64,000 nt of DNA from Solanum dulcamara. Taxonomy: Eukaryota; Streptophyta; Magnoliopsida; Solanales; Solanaceae. Position numbers and translations under genes: made by a program. The notes under the pieces are model-generated. The model was not told the DNA's origin, ran no database searches, and saw nothing but the letters and a program-made list of their open reading frames with translations. Shown here one piece after another: positions 22,817-33,714 of this stretch (position 1 is its first letter; each line of letters starts with the position of its first letter). The DNA lies in the NCBI RefSeq assembly GCF_947179165.1, contig NC_077248.1, positions 14,670,756 through 14,734,755 on the forward strand, read 5' to 3'.

Positions 22817-23620
22817 CTCTGGTAGAGTTGAGAGAGCTTAAGGCTCAAATCCAGAAACTTCTTGATAAGGGATTTATTCGTCCCAGTGCTTCTCCGTGGG
22901 GTGCTCCAGTGTTGTTTGTCAAGAAAAGGATGGTAGTATGAGGATGTGCATTGACTTCCGACAACTGAATAAGGTTATCATCAGAAATAAATATCTTTTG
23001 CCTCGTATTGATTAAATTTTTGATCAGTTGCGAGATGCATTAGTCTTCTCAAAGGTTGATTTCAGGTCTGAGTACCATCAATTGAAAAGTAGGCCTAAGG
23101 ATGTGCCTAAAACTGCTTTTAGAATCAGGTATAGGCACTATGAATTTTTGGTGATGTCTATTGGGCTGACTAATGCACCTGCAGCTTTCATGAGTTTGAT
23201 GAATGGGGTGTTCAAACCATTCTTGGATTCATTTTTGATTGTTTTTATAGATGATATTTTGATGTATTCACAGAATAAACAAGAACATGCAGACCATCTC
23301 CGAATTGTCTTAGGTGTTTTGGGAAGACAAAAGTTGTATGCAAAACTATCTAAGTGTAAATTCTGATTGTCTTCAGTTGCCTTTTTAGGCTATGTTGCTT
23401 CAAAGAAAGGAGTAATGGTAGACCCACAAAATATTGAGGCAGTTAAAAACTGGACTCGACCTAGTTTCATGATCGAGGTTAGAAGTTTTATTAGTCTGGT
23501 CAGTTATTATCGTCTATTCTTGAAGAACTTTGCCTCTATTGCTACTCACTTGACCAGGATGACTAAAAAAGAGGTGCCATTTGAGTGGGTTGACAAGTGT
23601 GAAGAGAGCTCCTAAAGTCT
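22817..23620 (+). pseudogene. Gypsy reverse transcriptase remains
   Basis: [20 protein letters not shown] is followed by stops and a frame change near 22930-23020, then [29 protein letters not shown], the catalytic FIDDIL box, and AKLSKCKF ending in a stop at 23365 (TGA where Trp is usual). The thumb/connection part follows at 23367-23615 (FLGYVASKKGV, SYYRLFLKNF). All expected blocks are visible but no single frame spans them. Confidence 0.85.
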
Positions 23621-24020
23621 TAAGACTCTTCTAACCACAACACCAATTTTGACCTTACTGGTCGAAGGTAAAGACTTTATTATTTATTGTGATACTTCAC
23701 ATTCAGGTTTGGGTACTATGTTGATGTAGGATAAGAATGGTGTAGCTTATGCTTCGCGGCAGTGAAAGGTGCATAAGAGAAACTACCTGATACATAACTA
23801 GAGTTGGCAGGGGTAGTGTTTGCGTTGAAAATTTGGAGGCATTATTTGTATGGCGTTAATGTGAGGTGTTTACTGATCACCGCAGCTTACAATATGTGTT
23901 CACCCATAAGGACTTGAAGTTGAAACAATGAAGGTGGATGGAGTTGCTTAAAGACTATGATGTCACTATCTAGTATCATCCAAGTAAGGCTAATCTGGTT
24001 GCAGACGCATTAACCCATAA
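23621..24020 (+). pseudogene. Gypsy RNase H remains
   Basis: In shifting frames one can read IYCDTSHSGLGTML, YASRQ, and a VFTDHRSLQY-type stretch (around 23870-23900), which are typical of gypsy RNase H. At least four stops or shifts break it up. The segment ends with DALTHKP-like residues leading to integrase. Confidence 0.7.
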
Positions 24021-24030
24021 ACCGATTAGC

Positions 24031-24900
24031 ATGGGCAGTCTATCCTGTTTGGGATCCCTTAAGCGGCCCCTAGATAGAGAAATTCAAGCCTTAGAGGCCA
24101 GGTTCATGAGGCTAGGCCTCACAGAGAAGGGTGGGGTAATGACTGGTGTTGATCTAAGGCCCACTTTTATAGAGGAGATCAAGGCCAAGCAGTTTGAGGA
24201 TGTTAATTTAAATGAAATTAGAGGAAATGTGTTGATGGGTAAGGCCCAAGATTCAACACTTGATGCAGGTAGGGTGCTCCACTTTAGGAGAAGGATTTGT
24301 GTTCCCCGGATAGATGGATTAATTCAAAAACTCTTGTTTGAATCTCATGGTTCTCGATACTCTATTCACCCTGGAGTAACTAAGATGTATCAATACTTGA
24401 AACGTCTATATTGGTGTCCAAGTATGAAGAAAGACATAGCTGAATATGTAGCCAAGTGTCAAAACTTCCAATAGGTGAAATATGAGCATCAAAAACCTGC
24501 AGGTTTATTACAAAGAATGCCCATTCCTCAGACTGAGGTACGCAGTTCAGTTCTAAATTTTGGGAAAAGTAGCATGAAGAGTTGGGCACTCAACTCACTT
24601 TTAGTATAACTTTCCCTCTACAGACAGATGGGTAGTCAGAAAGAACTATCCAAGTACTAGAAGATATGTTGAGGGCATATGTGATCAACTTTGGGGGACA
24701 TTGGGATAAGTTCTTGCCTTTGTGTGAGTTCTCTTACAACAATAGCTACTACTCTAGCATTAAGATGACACCATTCGAAGCCCTTTATGGGAGGGGGTTT
24801 AGGTCTCCCATAGGGTGGTTTAAAGCTGGAGAAGTGGAATCATTGGGGGTAGACTTAGTGAGGGATGTCAGGATAAGGTAAAGAGTATCCAAACCAAGTT
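24031..24900 (+). pseudogene. Gypsy integrase remains
   Basis: The first frame (24031-24474) contains the HHCC zinc-binding region: ESHGSRYSIHPGVTKMYQ followed by CPSMKKDIAEYVAKCQNF. A stop at 24472 and frame changes follow. The part near the catalytic Glu is at about 24620-24660 (TDG-SERTIQVLEDM), and 24666-24881 gives YVINFGGHWDKFLPL and FEALYGRGFRSPIGW. In intact elements this inserts the DNA copy into the genome. Confidence 0.83.
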
Positions 24901-24904
24901 TCTA

Positions 24905-25400
24905 ATGACTCAAAGTTATCGAAAAGAGTATGCTGACCCTAAGGTGAGGGATATGACATTCGAGGCTGGTGAGCAAGTGTTTCTAAAAGTTTCACCCATT
25001 AAAGGGGTAATGAGGTTTGGTAAAAAGGGCAAACTCTGCCCTTGCTGTATTAGTCCTTTTGAAATTCTTGACTCTGTAGGTCCAGTGGCGTACATATTAG
25101 CCTTACTACCTAGCTTGTTTGGGGTACACCCGATATTCCATGTGTTAATGCTAAAAAAGTACCATGGAGATGGGGATTACATCATTAAATGGGATTCAGT
25201 GTTGTTAGACAAGGATCTTCAGTATGAGGAAGAGCCAGTTGCAATCCTTGATCGTGATATCCAAAAGTTGAGGACTAAAGAGATAAACATGGTTAAAATG
25301 CAATGGAAACATCTTTCGGTAGAGGAATCTACTTGGGAGACTTAGAAGGACAAGCGAGACAAGTATCCTCAACTGTTCGTCGAAACAGGTACTACTTTAT
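24905..25400 (+). pseudogene. Gypsy integrase C-terminus and chromodomain-like end
   Basis: A 146-codon frame carries GEQVFLKVSPIKGVMRFGKK, then FEILDSVGPVAYILALLPS and HPIFHVLMLKKY. It closes with AILDRDIQKLRTKEINMVKM and a EESTWET stretch, the chromodomain-type module that targets chromoviruses to chromatin. A stop at 25343 interrupts the last helix. Confidence 0.82.
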
Positions 25401-25467
25401 CTCTACTTTAGCCCCATTTTCCTTAATTAGTCACTTAGGTATGAGTGATGGGTAAATTAGTATCTAT

Positions 25468-27300
25468 TGTAATGACCTGTCCCCATCGTTATAGATATGC
25501 CAATGGGGAAAGATTTTAGGTCAGAAAGCTTTGCGTAGTAACTTCAGAAAAATTTAGCCTAGCTAGACTTGGACAAATTCTGAGTTAGGTGTGGTCTAGG
25601 GTGACCATGTGGATGGTGGTGCATAAAATCTCTAATTTGATTTGGTAATATGATAGCCAAGACTATATGGAGCATTTACAATAATTCAGAATTGCATTCG
25701 GGGTGAGTAAAACTTGCGGAATAGGATTTGGAGAGAAAGGTATAATTTAATACGTCTTTGGAAAAGAGTGTTTGTGAAATGGGGGGCTTGAAGCTCAAGC
25801 ACCGATCTTACTGTTTCTGTATATCCCGCCAGAGCTGGATTATTCCCTTCAGAGCAGGGTCGCCAGAGCGGAATGGGTCCCGCCAGAGAGGGACAGTCGC
25901 GACTTAAGACGAGAAAAACCTTAGAAACAATTTTATTCTGCAAAATTTATTCCTAAAATGACAAGAGGAGACCCAGGGATATTTTCATCATTTTTCCACT
26001 GATTCCCATGCTTAAAGGTAGAATTTCTACTCTCTAAACTTGTAAATTGATTCGTAAACCCATAGACTTGGATGGGTGATCATTAGGAAGGATTTTAGAC
26101 TAAAACCAATGGTTGGAAATAGCCCTAGGATGGGGTTAGGATCATGAATTTTAGCCTAGGAGGGGAATTATGTTATAATTCTTGTGAATTAGGCTATTTT
26201 ATTAATCATTGTGTATATGTGACTTGTGTTTAGACCAAGAACTAGCAGAAAGAACCCGAAAAAGGAAAGCTCTTGCTCTAGGAGTGGTTGAAGCTCAAAT
26301 TCGAGGTAGGTGATGATTTTGTTTCCCCGTATGTATTTCATATACTTGCTAAATTTGCTTCATGGTATGCATATATGTATATGAATAGGGGAACATGCTA
26401 GATTTTATGTGAAATGATCACTTGCTGGCCTATTTTATGATAAACTTGTTCTTGGTAACATAATATTGAATACTGAATATAATTGTGACTGGTTTGTATG
26501 TTGGGATCAGGTGTTATATTCCGACACATAAATTAGATCGAGTGTCACGTTCCGACACATATATGAATCTGGTGTCACGTTCCGACAAAAATCTTGGTCC
26601 AGGTGTCACGTTCCGACACAAGTTGAGTGTTTGTAGGTCCTAGGAGAGGACCCTTATGTGAAGTTATTTGATTTGAGGTAGTTGAATTGTGATCTTACTG
26701 AATACTATTTGAGATGACACTGGTTAAGTTATTTTGTATATATATGTTTATTATGTCGAGTTTACTTATCCATGATCTGCTTACTGGCTAACCACGTGAT
26801 CTTACCAGTACACCGTTATTTTTGAGTACTTATACTATACTTTCTCTGTCTTTTGTTGAGTACAGGGCATATTCTGCCATCTGCGGAGAGACCTCTCCTA
26901 GAAAAGTAGTTGTGTTCGAGTTCAAGGGTGAGCTATTCTTTCAGGCTGCCGTGGACTCACTCTTTATCCTAGTCCTTTTTCCAAGGCTAAGATGTCAAAC
27001 ATTGTTTAGTTTTCATGACTATATTTTCAGGATTGCATTCCCCGGTCTTCGACTTAATGTTGTTATAGTTTTGGTACATTCGACTTTTAGTTCGTAGGAG
27101 TTAATCTCCGCGTACTTATTTAAGTTACTGATCATACCGTCCTGAGTTTATGGGGACTTAGGCTTATATCTTTAATTAAGATTGCTTCTGCATCCTTATT
27201 TTGTTATCTTACACGTTTACTAATTGTTGGGATGTTGAAAATGGTTCTTCCACCGGGGGGTTAGTGTGGGTGTCAGTCACGACGGATTAGAGTCGTGACA
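25468..27300 (+). repeat. Gypsy 3' LTR, 1.8 kb
   Basis: Matches the 5' LTR along its length, with clear divergence. The internal tandem units (about 26510-26630) are better preserved here: GGTGTCACGTTCCGACACA repeats with a period of about 32 bp. Confidence 0.88.
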
Positions 27301-28169
27301 TCTTCTATTTGTAAAATTTTGATATCGATGAAGGAGATATGGGTGCTGAAAGTTGTTTGCCAAAGAAAGAAAAAAACTGAAAATTTCAGCATGACTGTCC
27401 AAAATTTCAAGTTCATTTTTTCCCTTTTCAGGCTTCCGATGTGTGCTAGTCAAATTTCACTAGAATGATATTTTCAAAACCTTTCCAACGATATATTATT
27501 TATAAATTTTTTATGTTAAATAAAGAGCATATGAGTGCTGGAAATTGGATCCTTGAAAAAGTAATTTAAAAATTTTAAAAAGTTTTCTAGGCTGATTTCA
27601 ATGAAAAAGAATGACTTGTCAAATATTGTTATTTTAAAACAATTTATATATCATTTTTAAGGACCTTAGATGAGCTTTCTTTGATATATTGTATGTGCAT
27701 TTTGACGCACATTACATACTCAAAATTCTGAGTTCTAATTTTTTTGAGTTTATAACTGAACCATAATGTTTTTTTAAAAATAATAATTAATGATTATGAT
27801 TTATAACTGAACCATGAATGTTTTTTTAAAATAATAATTAATGATTATGATTTATGCCATTTGTTTGAGACATATGTATATGAACGATACACACACAAAC
27901 ACACACACATTGCGTGGGAGTTCTTATTGATAGACAAGCTTTTCTATTTAAAACTATCATAATTTATTGGCGCACAATTGATTTAAAAATAATATTGATA
28001 TGCTTAAGGTTACATGTGATGAAAGTAAGACAAAAATAGACTTTTGAACTTCAACCTCTAGCTAAACAATATTAATTTAGATGCAATTTTGTAGCAAATA
28101 AGAATATTGTGTTTGTACTTATTTGTACTATGTATTTTATGTGTGTAGATAAATTTATAAAATAGCTTC
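27301..28169 (+). other. Copia leader resumed after the gypsy insertion
   Basis: Non-coding, AT-rich sequence between the gypsy 3' LTR and the copia gag. It holds a 51-bp tandem duplication (27751-27855) and a short CA microsatellite (27888-27910). Confidence 0.6.
27751..27855. repeat. Tandem duplication, 51-bp unit
   Basis: TATAACTGAACCATAATG followed by a T run and AATAATTAATGATTATGAT occurs twice in a row, the copies differing by a few bases. Confidence 0.8.
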
Positions 28170-29060
28170 AAAAACTATCATTGTTGAATTAAATAAGGGT
28201 AAAAAATTGAACGGTGATAATTATGACATTTGACACCATAAAATTCAATACATCCTTGAATAGCAAGAGGTTTTGAAAATCCTAAACTATTTGATGGTTG
28301 AACCGACAGGTGAAGACAACCAACAACATGAGAAAAATCTTAAGACTTTTCATGTTTGGATGAAAAATAATAGTATTGCTCGCATAATGTTGTTGAGCAA
28401 TATGACTGGTGATCTCATGTGTGAGTTTGAATCTGATCTAATGGCCCAAGCCATGTGGATTGCACTGGAAGATAAGTTTGGTGGCACTTCTGCTACAAAA
28501 TACAGGAGATTGACCATCAAGTTTGACACTTATAGATTGTGCCCTAATTCATCGATAAGGCAACATTTAAGATATAATCTAGACATGATACGAGAACTAA
28601 AATCAGCTAGTCATAATCAAACTGATGAGCAACAAGTGCAAGCTGTTATAAGATCTCTTCCTACCAGTTGAAAATATATGAAAATTCATATGACCCACAA
28701 TGATAGTATCAAGCTTTTTAAAGACATTGAACACCATCTTGTTCTTAAAGATGAACGTCGTGACGCTTCTAAAACAACCGATCAACCTTTTCTAGCTGAA
28801 TCTGCTGGAACTTCTAATATAAGCAAAAGAACATGAATAAGAAAGCATGAAATAATAAGGGATATGATAAGTCAAATCAGAAGGGTAAATCTCAATATAA
28901 GAAAAGAGAAAATGTGTTTTAAAAAAATTGATATGACGAAAATGGAGTGTTATTCTTGCCACAAGAAGGGTTATATTGCGCGGACTTTCCTAGAGAAGAA
29001 TAATCATTTTTCTTATGTCTATAGTACTACATTAATGGCAAATGCAAATACTTTGTGGAA
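28170..29060 (+). pseudogene. Copia gag remains
   Basis: The gag opening (KKLNGDNYDIWHHKIQYILE) lies upstream of the 28273 Met and is closed by a stop, so the annotated Met is internal. The 132-codon frame then shows WMKNNSIARIMLLSNMTGDL and FDTYRLCPNSSIRQHL, the UBN2-type gag core. A TGA at 28669 replaces the usual Trp of the LPTSW motif. A zinc knuckle remnant CYSCHKKGYIARTF at about 28950-28990 has lost its His and last Cys. Confidence 0.82.
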
Positions 29061-29431
29061 TGTAGATTCAAGTGACAGACCACATAGCTAAAGACAGAGA
29101 ATCATTTCTTAAATACCGTCGGCTGCCTTCCTGGAGCAGATGGCTTTATATAGGAAACAATGCATCAATTGAAGTGAAAGGGATCGAAACATACAAACTA
29201 GAGTTGCATGGTGGACAAATCCTTCTCCTGCATGATGTCTTATATATTCTAGACATTCAACATAATTTTATTTCAGTTGTTTTTTTTCTTAAATTAAATT
29301 TCAGTGAAAATTTTCACAATAATTTTATTGAAATTGTTCATGGCACTGAATATTATAATTTTGATTACCTTTTTTATGATTTTATTGTATTGGATCTAAT
29401 ATTTTTAATAATCATGATTATTTTGCTTTAA
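29040..29431 (+). pseudogene. Copia protease remains
   Basis: LWNVDSSDRPHS (one frame) overlaps TDHIAKDRESFL in the next, so the usual DSGATDHI active-site block is split by a frameshift at about 29075. The rest (LLHDVLYILDIQHNFISV) matches the protease C-terminal segment of copia polyproteins. The frame then runs into AT-rich sequence with no family match. Confidence 0.75.
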
Positions 29432-29449
29432 CAACAATTCCTATTTTAG

Positions 29450-30300
29450 ATATAAATATTTGACATGATAGACTTAAAACATATAGGCCTTGAGGTAAGA
29501 ATACATTGACAAAAAAAGAAATTGATGGGGTCCTTAATTAAAATTGAAATGTCAATATGTGAACATTGTCTAGCAGACTGCTAGAAAATTGAAAAATCAT
29601 TTAGACAGGGAATTGGAGCTGAATTTTCATTGCAACTCATCCATTCAGATATATGTGGTCCTACAAATGTAAGGGCGAGGTATGAAGCCAAATATTTTGT
29701 CACATTTACAAATGATTATATTCGTCACTGTCATGTTTATTTGATCTCTCATAAGTCAAAAACATTGAAATGCTTTAGATAATTTATGAGTTTGGTGAAG
29801 AATCAATTAAACTTAAGAATAAAAGCTTTAAAAATTAATCGTGGACGTGAGTATCTATCATATCAATTTAAGGATATATGTGATGAGAGAGAAATTATAA
29901 GACAATTGACAATTTTATATACTTTTGTATAAAATAAAGTAGCCGAGCGAAGAAGTAAAATTTTGCTTGAAACGGTTACATTTATGATGGTGCTGACTAA
30001 CTTTTCAATTTTCTTTTGGAGAAATGCATTGATTTTTGCAGCTTACGTGCTTAATCGTAAGACCTCTAAGTCTCTTGCTTTCACACCCCATGAATTATGA
30101 ACATGTAAAAAATCAGATTTAAATATAATGCAATCTTGGGGGTCTACAGTATATGTGCATGATTTTTCTCATAATGAAAAGTTAGGTCCTAGAAACAAGA
30201 AATGCATCTTCATTGGATATTGAAAGAAATCAAAGGGTCATATCTTCATAGGAGAAAATGAAGATGGAAGTATAACAAAGCTTAAGTAAAGAGATATCAC
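29450..30300 (+). pseudogene. Copia integrase remains
   Basis: Across several frames: WHDRLKTYRP (GAG-pre-integrase), LIHSDICGPTNVRA, YFVTFTNDYIRHCHVYLISH (catalytic core context), INRGREYLSYQF and VAERRSKILLET (around the catalytic Glu), ALIFAAYVLNRK. The region contains many stops. No open frame of useful length remains, which is why it is easily missed. Confidence 0.75.
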
Positions 30301-30499
30301 ATTTTTAGAGAGAATTGTTTTTATTATGGGTGATATGATAAAAATGTTTCATTTTATGAAGTTGTGGACCAGTTTGAGAATCTTCAAGTTCAAAGGAGTG
30401 AGAAACACGAAGTTGTACCTTATTTTGTTGATCCAAGCAGAAGAATTACTCATTGAGAGGATATTCCACAAAAGATATATGTGCGGAGGAATACAAATT

Positions 30500-31375
30500 G
30501 TTCTCTGATGTAGATTTCCTATTGAAAGGAAAGCATTAATAGTTACCCCACAAAATGATGAAGATCCTAATGCAGTTCAAGAGGCTCTTTCAGGCCCTAC
30601 TAAGGATAAGTGGATGAAAGCAATGTAAGAGAAAATGAAGTTCATGCAGATAAATCATGGAATTTGGTTGATCTTCCGACAAGCCAAAAGGCAATTAAGA
30701 ATAAATGGGTTCTCAAAATTAAAAGAAAGAAAGAGGGTGATACAAATCCCGTTTCGTGATTAAAGGGTACAGACAATAAGAGGGTATTGATAATGAAATT
30801 TGTTTCTCTCCAGTTGTGAGATTTAGCTCTATTAGACTTTTTTAGCTGTAGTTGCATAAATGCACCTGGAGTTACATCAAATGGATGTAAAAACTGCTTT
30901 ATTCAATGAAAACTAGATGAAGAAATTTATATAGAACAACCATTAGGTTTCATTCAAAATGGTCAAGAACGCAAAGTTTGCAATCTCAAAAGGTCTATTT
31001 ATGGACTTAAACTATCATCTAGGTAAGCTATTACGTCTTATGACTTTAATATGATTGTTGAAGACCATTGTGTGCATATGAAGAGGTTTGAAACTGATTT
31101 TATGATATTGTCCCTTTATGTGGATGATATACTAATAGCTAGAAATAGTTTTACTTTTGTAAGGGCTATAAAGAGTTGGTTAATTCTCAATTTTGAAATG
31201 AAAGACATGGGAGAAGCAGAATTCATCTTTGGAGTTAAAATCCATAGAGATCGTTCTAAGAATTTAATAGTTCTATCAGAGAAATCACACATTAAAAGAA
31301 TTCGTGAACGATTCAGGATGAAAGACTGTAAACCAATAGATACCCCTGTAGCTAAGGATGAAATTTTTTGATCCC
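30500..31375 (+). pseudogene. Copia reverse transcriptase remains
   Basis: Recognisable pieces: KDKWMKAM, IKNKWVLKIKRKKEGD, EEIYIEQPLGFIQNGQ, CNLKRSIYGLKLSSR, then a frame from 31051 with the catalytic box YVDDIL and MKDMGEAEFIFGVKI, SHIKRIRERFRMKDCKPIDT. Several stops and shifts lie between 30730 and 31030. Confidence 0.82.
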
Positions 31376-32090
31376 TGAAACATGTACCTAAACTCAAAGT
31401 GACAAAGATGCCATTAAAAGGTTCCATATTCAAGTGCAGTTGGGAGTTTAATGTCTCCAATATTGTGTGTACGTTCTGACATTTGTTATGTAGTGGGTAT
31501 TGTAAGTCATTATCAATCCAATCTAGGACAAACACATTGGAAAGCTGTTAAGAGAATTTTGAGATACTTAAAAGGCACTGTTGTACAATTTATGTTATTT
31601 AGGGAGTAACGTACGATTGATGGGTTACTTTGATGCTAATTGGGCTGGAGACTTGAATGAAAGAAAGTCCACTCCTGGTTATGTATTTTTTCTCAATAAT
31701 GGTACTATTTCATGGAGTAACAATAAACAAACAAGTATAGGTTTATCAACTATGGAAGCAGAGCTCATTGAACGCTCTGTAACAATTCAAGAAGCTATGT
31801 GGCTAAAGAGGTTCATGGAACACTTAGGGATCATTGGCAAGTCGATGGATTCAATGTAAATCTTTTGTGATAGCTAATAAACAACGGCTTATACTAAAGA
31901 CCCTACGTATTATAGTAAGACTAAGCACATAGATACAAAGTACAATTTTATTAGAGATATCATAGCACATAAGGAAATCACTTTACAAATATATTTCTAT
32001 GTACAAGATGGTGGTGGATCCCTTAACAAAGTGAATACCTAGAGATTTATTTGTTAAACATGTGAAATCTCTAGGTTTGCGTGCGATGTA
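31376..32090 (+). pseudogene. Copia RNase H remains
   Basis: A frame from 31581 has MGYFDANWAGDLNERKSTPG, then SWSNNKQTSIGLSTMEAE, the conserved copia RNase H stretch. Weak continuation KHIDTKYNFIRDI to about 31970 and PLTK to 32030. Confidence 0.82.
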
Positions 32091-33410
32091 AAATGACATA
32101 TTTCTTTATTTAAACTTCTTGATCATGATGTATGTATATTTCTTCCTAAAAATTGCACATATTTTTTTCATGATTATTTCATACATTAATATTGATTAGC
32201 GCATTCACAATATTAGAGTTTGTCATACAAGTTGATAAGATTTTCTCACACGAGCAACGCCTTGGGAGATTATGAAAAGCGAGTTAAGATGAGACATTCC
32301 TGTTTCTTAGAGCTAAAATGATAGCTAATAAATGTGGCACCTTCTGGTAAGAACATATTATTTAATGTTGCCCTAGTAAAAGATTAGGTGAGATCCAAAA
32401 GAAATGTCAAATAAAAATATCAAAATTATGAATTTTCACTATCAATAATACTCGTAGCGAAATGTGAGATCTCCTCTAAAAGTCCAGTAGAGTGGTAGAA
32501 CTCTGGTCAAGTAAATAATTTACTTGGACAAAGATCTGTACGGTATGGAGAAATAAAAATCGGCATACACTCTGATGGAATCAAAGGCACACTGTAACAT
32601 ACATTTCATACTGTATGTGCTTCATTACCTCAAATTTAAAGGCAAGTGAATAAACCCTACTTCACTTTTGTGTGAGACCTTGAAAAGAAAAACTATTAAT
32701 TTCTTTTTTCACTAGTGCCCTTATGACTTTGACAACATCATGAGGTGATGGGTTAATTTATGCTACTATAATATGAATATAAAGGATATGAAAATGAAGC
32801 CTGAAGGAGTAATGCTAGGAAAGCAATTAATTTAGATCTTAGTGATATTTAGGCGAAAGAAAGATTATGTAAAATACATACACATTATGCTTGTGTTTAA
32901 GAACGGTCCATTATGAAGTTGGCATCATAAGTTGGACACAAGACATCTTACGTGGGTGTTTGGATTAACTTATTTTTAGTGACTTTTTTAAAACTCTTTT
33001 CTAGTTTTGAAAGTGTTTGGCTAAAAGCATTTTTTTTAGCTGAAAAAGTATCAAAAAAGTAAAAAGTTGGATGTTCCCAACTTATGACTTTTAGCTTTTA
33101 ACTTATAAGTCACTTAAAAAAAATCAATCCAAACACCCCCTAAATTGAAAATGGCAAGAGGGTTAAAGAAGCCATAGGTACATATAGACATGTCTAGGAC
33201 ATCTAAAGCACTTTATATAACATGATAGGATCTCATAAATGATCATAAAAGGTAGTAGTCTCTTATGCTGATTCAGAAAAGGATTTTTAGAAAAGAGCTC
33301 CCAAACTTAATGCCTGAGTGGTCACGACAATACACTCGATATGAATATCTAAAAGAAAATTTATTTTTCAAAGCTCTATGTGATTCATCCCATCATGTAT
33401 GAGTGGGAGA
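32091..33410 (+). other. Copia 3' non-coding region
   Basis: About 1.3 kb between the end of RNase H and the 3' LTR, with no coding signal; one MITE is inserted at 32954-33138. A purine-rich GAGTGGGAGA directly precedes the LTR at 33401-33410 and is the likely polypurine tract. Confidence 0.6.
32954..33138. mobile_element. MITE with GGGTGTTTGG inverted ends, about 185 bp
   Basis: The left end GGGTGTTTGGATTAACTTAT pairs with the reverse complement of the right end GGGTGTTTGGATTGATTTTT, and both arms continue with AGTGACTT. AAAAGT and ACTTTT motifs fill the centre. TTA/TAA stand near the ends but a clean duplication was not established, so Harbinger versus hAT origin is open. It is nested in the copia and younger than it. 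Confidence 0.75.
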
Positions 33411-33714
33411 TGTTGGAAATAGATACACCCATTGATGGATTGACTAGTAACTTGTTGATGTAGCTCTAGAATGAATAAGAGTTACAAGTCTCAACATTGT
33501 CCTATAAAAGGGAGAACTTGAAGTCATCCAAAAACAATAGAAACACATTGAAAAAGTTCTTTAGATAAAAGAGTGAAGTTATAGTGAAAAAACATACACG
33601 ACTCTATATCGATCTTGTAAGAAATCACTAAGGCAATTGGTGGTGATAACGCATTCGATCCTAGAAAAAAATATATGTATTATTCCACATAAATCTTCGA
33701 GTATAAATCCTTCA
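33411..33714 (+). repeat. 3' LTR of the copia at 18133-33714
   Basis: TGTTGGAAATAGATACACCC to AAATCCTTCA, 304 bp, following GAGTGGGAGA. It is homologous to 18133-18538 apart from the missing block of about 100 bp. Confidence 0.85.

Larger units (their letters stand above)
18756..27300 (+). mobile_element. Chromodomain Ty3-gypsy element (degenerate), nested in copia
   Basis: The LTRs at 18756-20569 and 25468-27300 both begin TGTAATGACCTGTCC and end CGTGACA. The flanking TCAAC and TCTTC agree at 3 of 5 bases, a decayed duplication. Between them lie gag, protease, RT, RNase H, integrase and a C-terminal chromodomain-like segment in gypsy order, with many stops. The chromodomain places it with plant chromoviruses. 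The element at 57020-64000 is of the same general lineage, but the two differ in sequence. Confidence 0.88.
18133..33714 (+). mobile_element. Degenerate copia element carrying a nested gypsy
   Basis: The two LTRs (18133-18538 and 33411-33714) share sequence throughout, for example ATTCCACATAAATCTTCGAG and AAGTTCTTTAGATAAAAGAG. Flanks TATAG and TAAAG agree at 4 of 5 bases. The leader is interrupted at 18755/27301 by a gypsy element. After removing it, the copia is about 7 kb, with gag at 28170, protease, integrase, RT and RNase H to about 32090, then 1.3 kb of non-coding sequence before the 3' LTR. Every domain carries stops or frameshifts. The LTRs differ by a block of about 100 bp and many substitutions, so the insertion is old. 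Confidence 0.8.
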
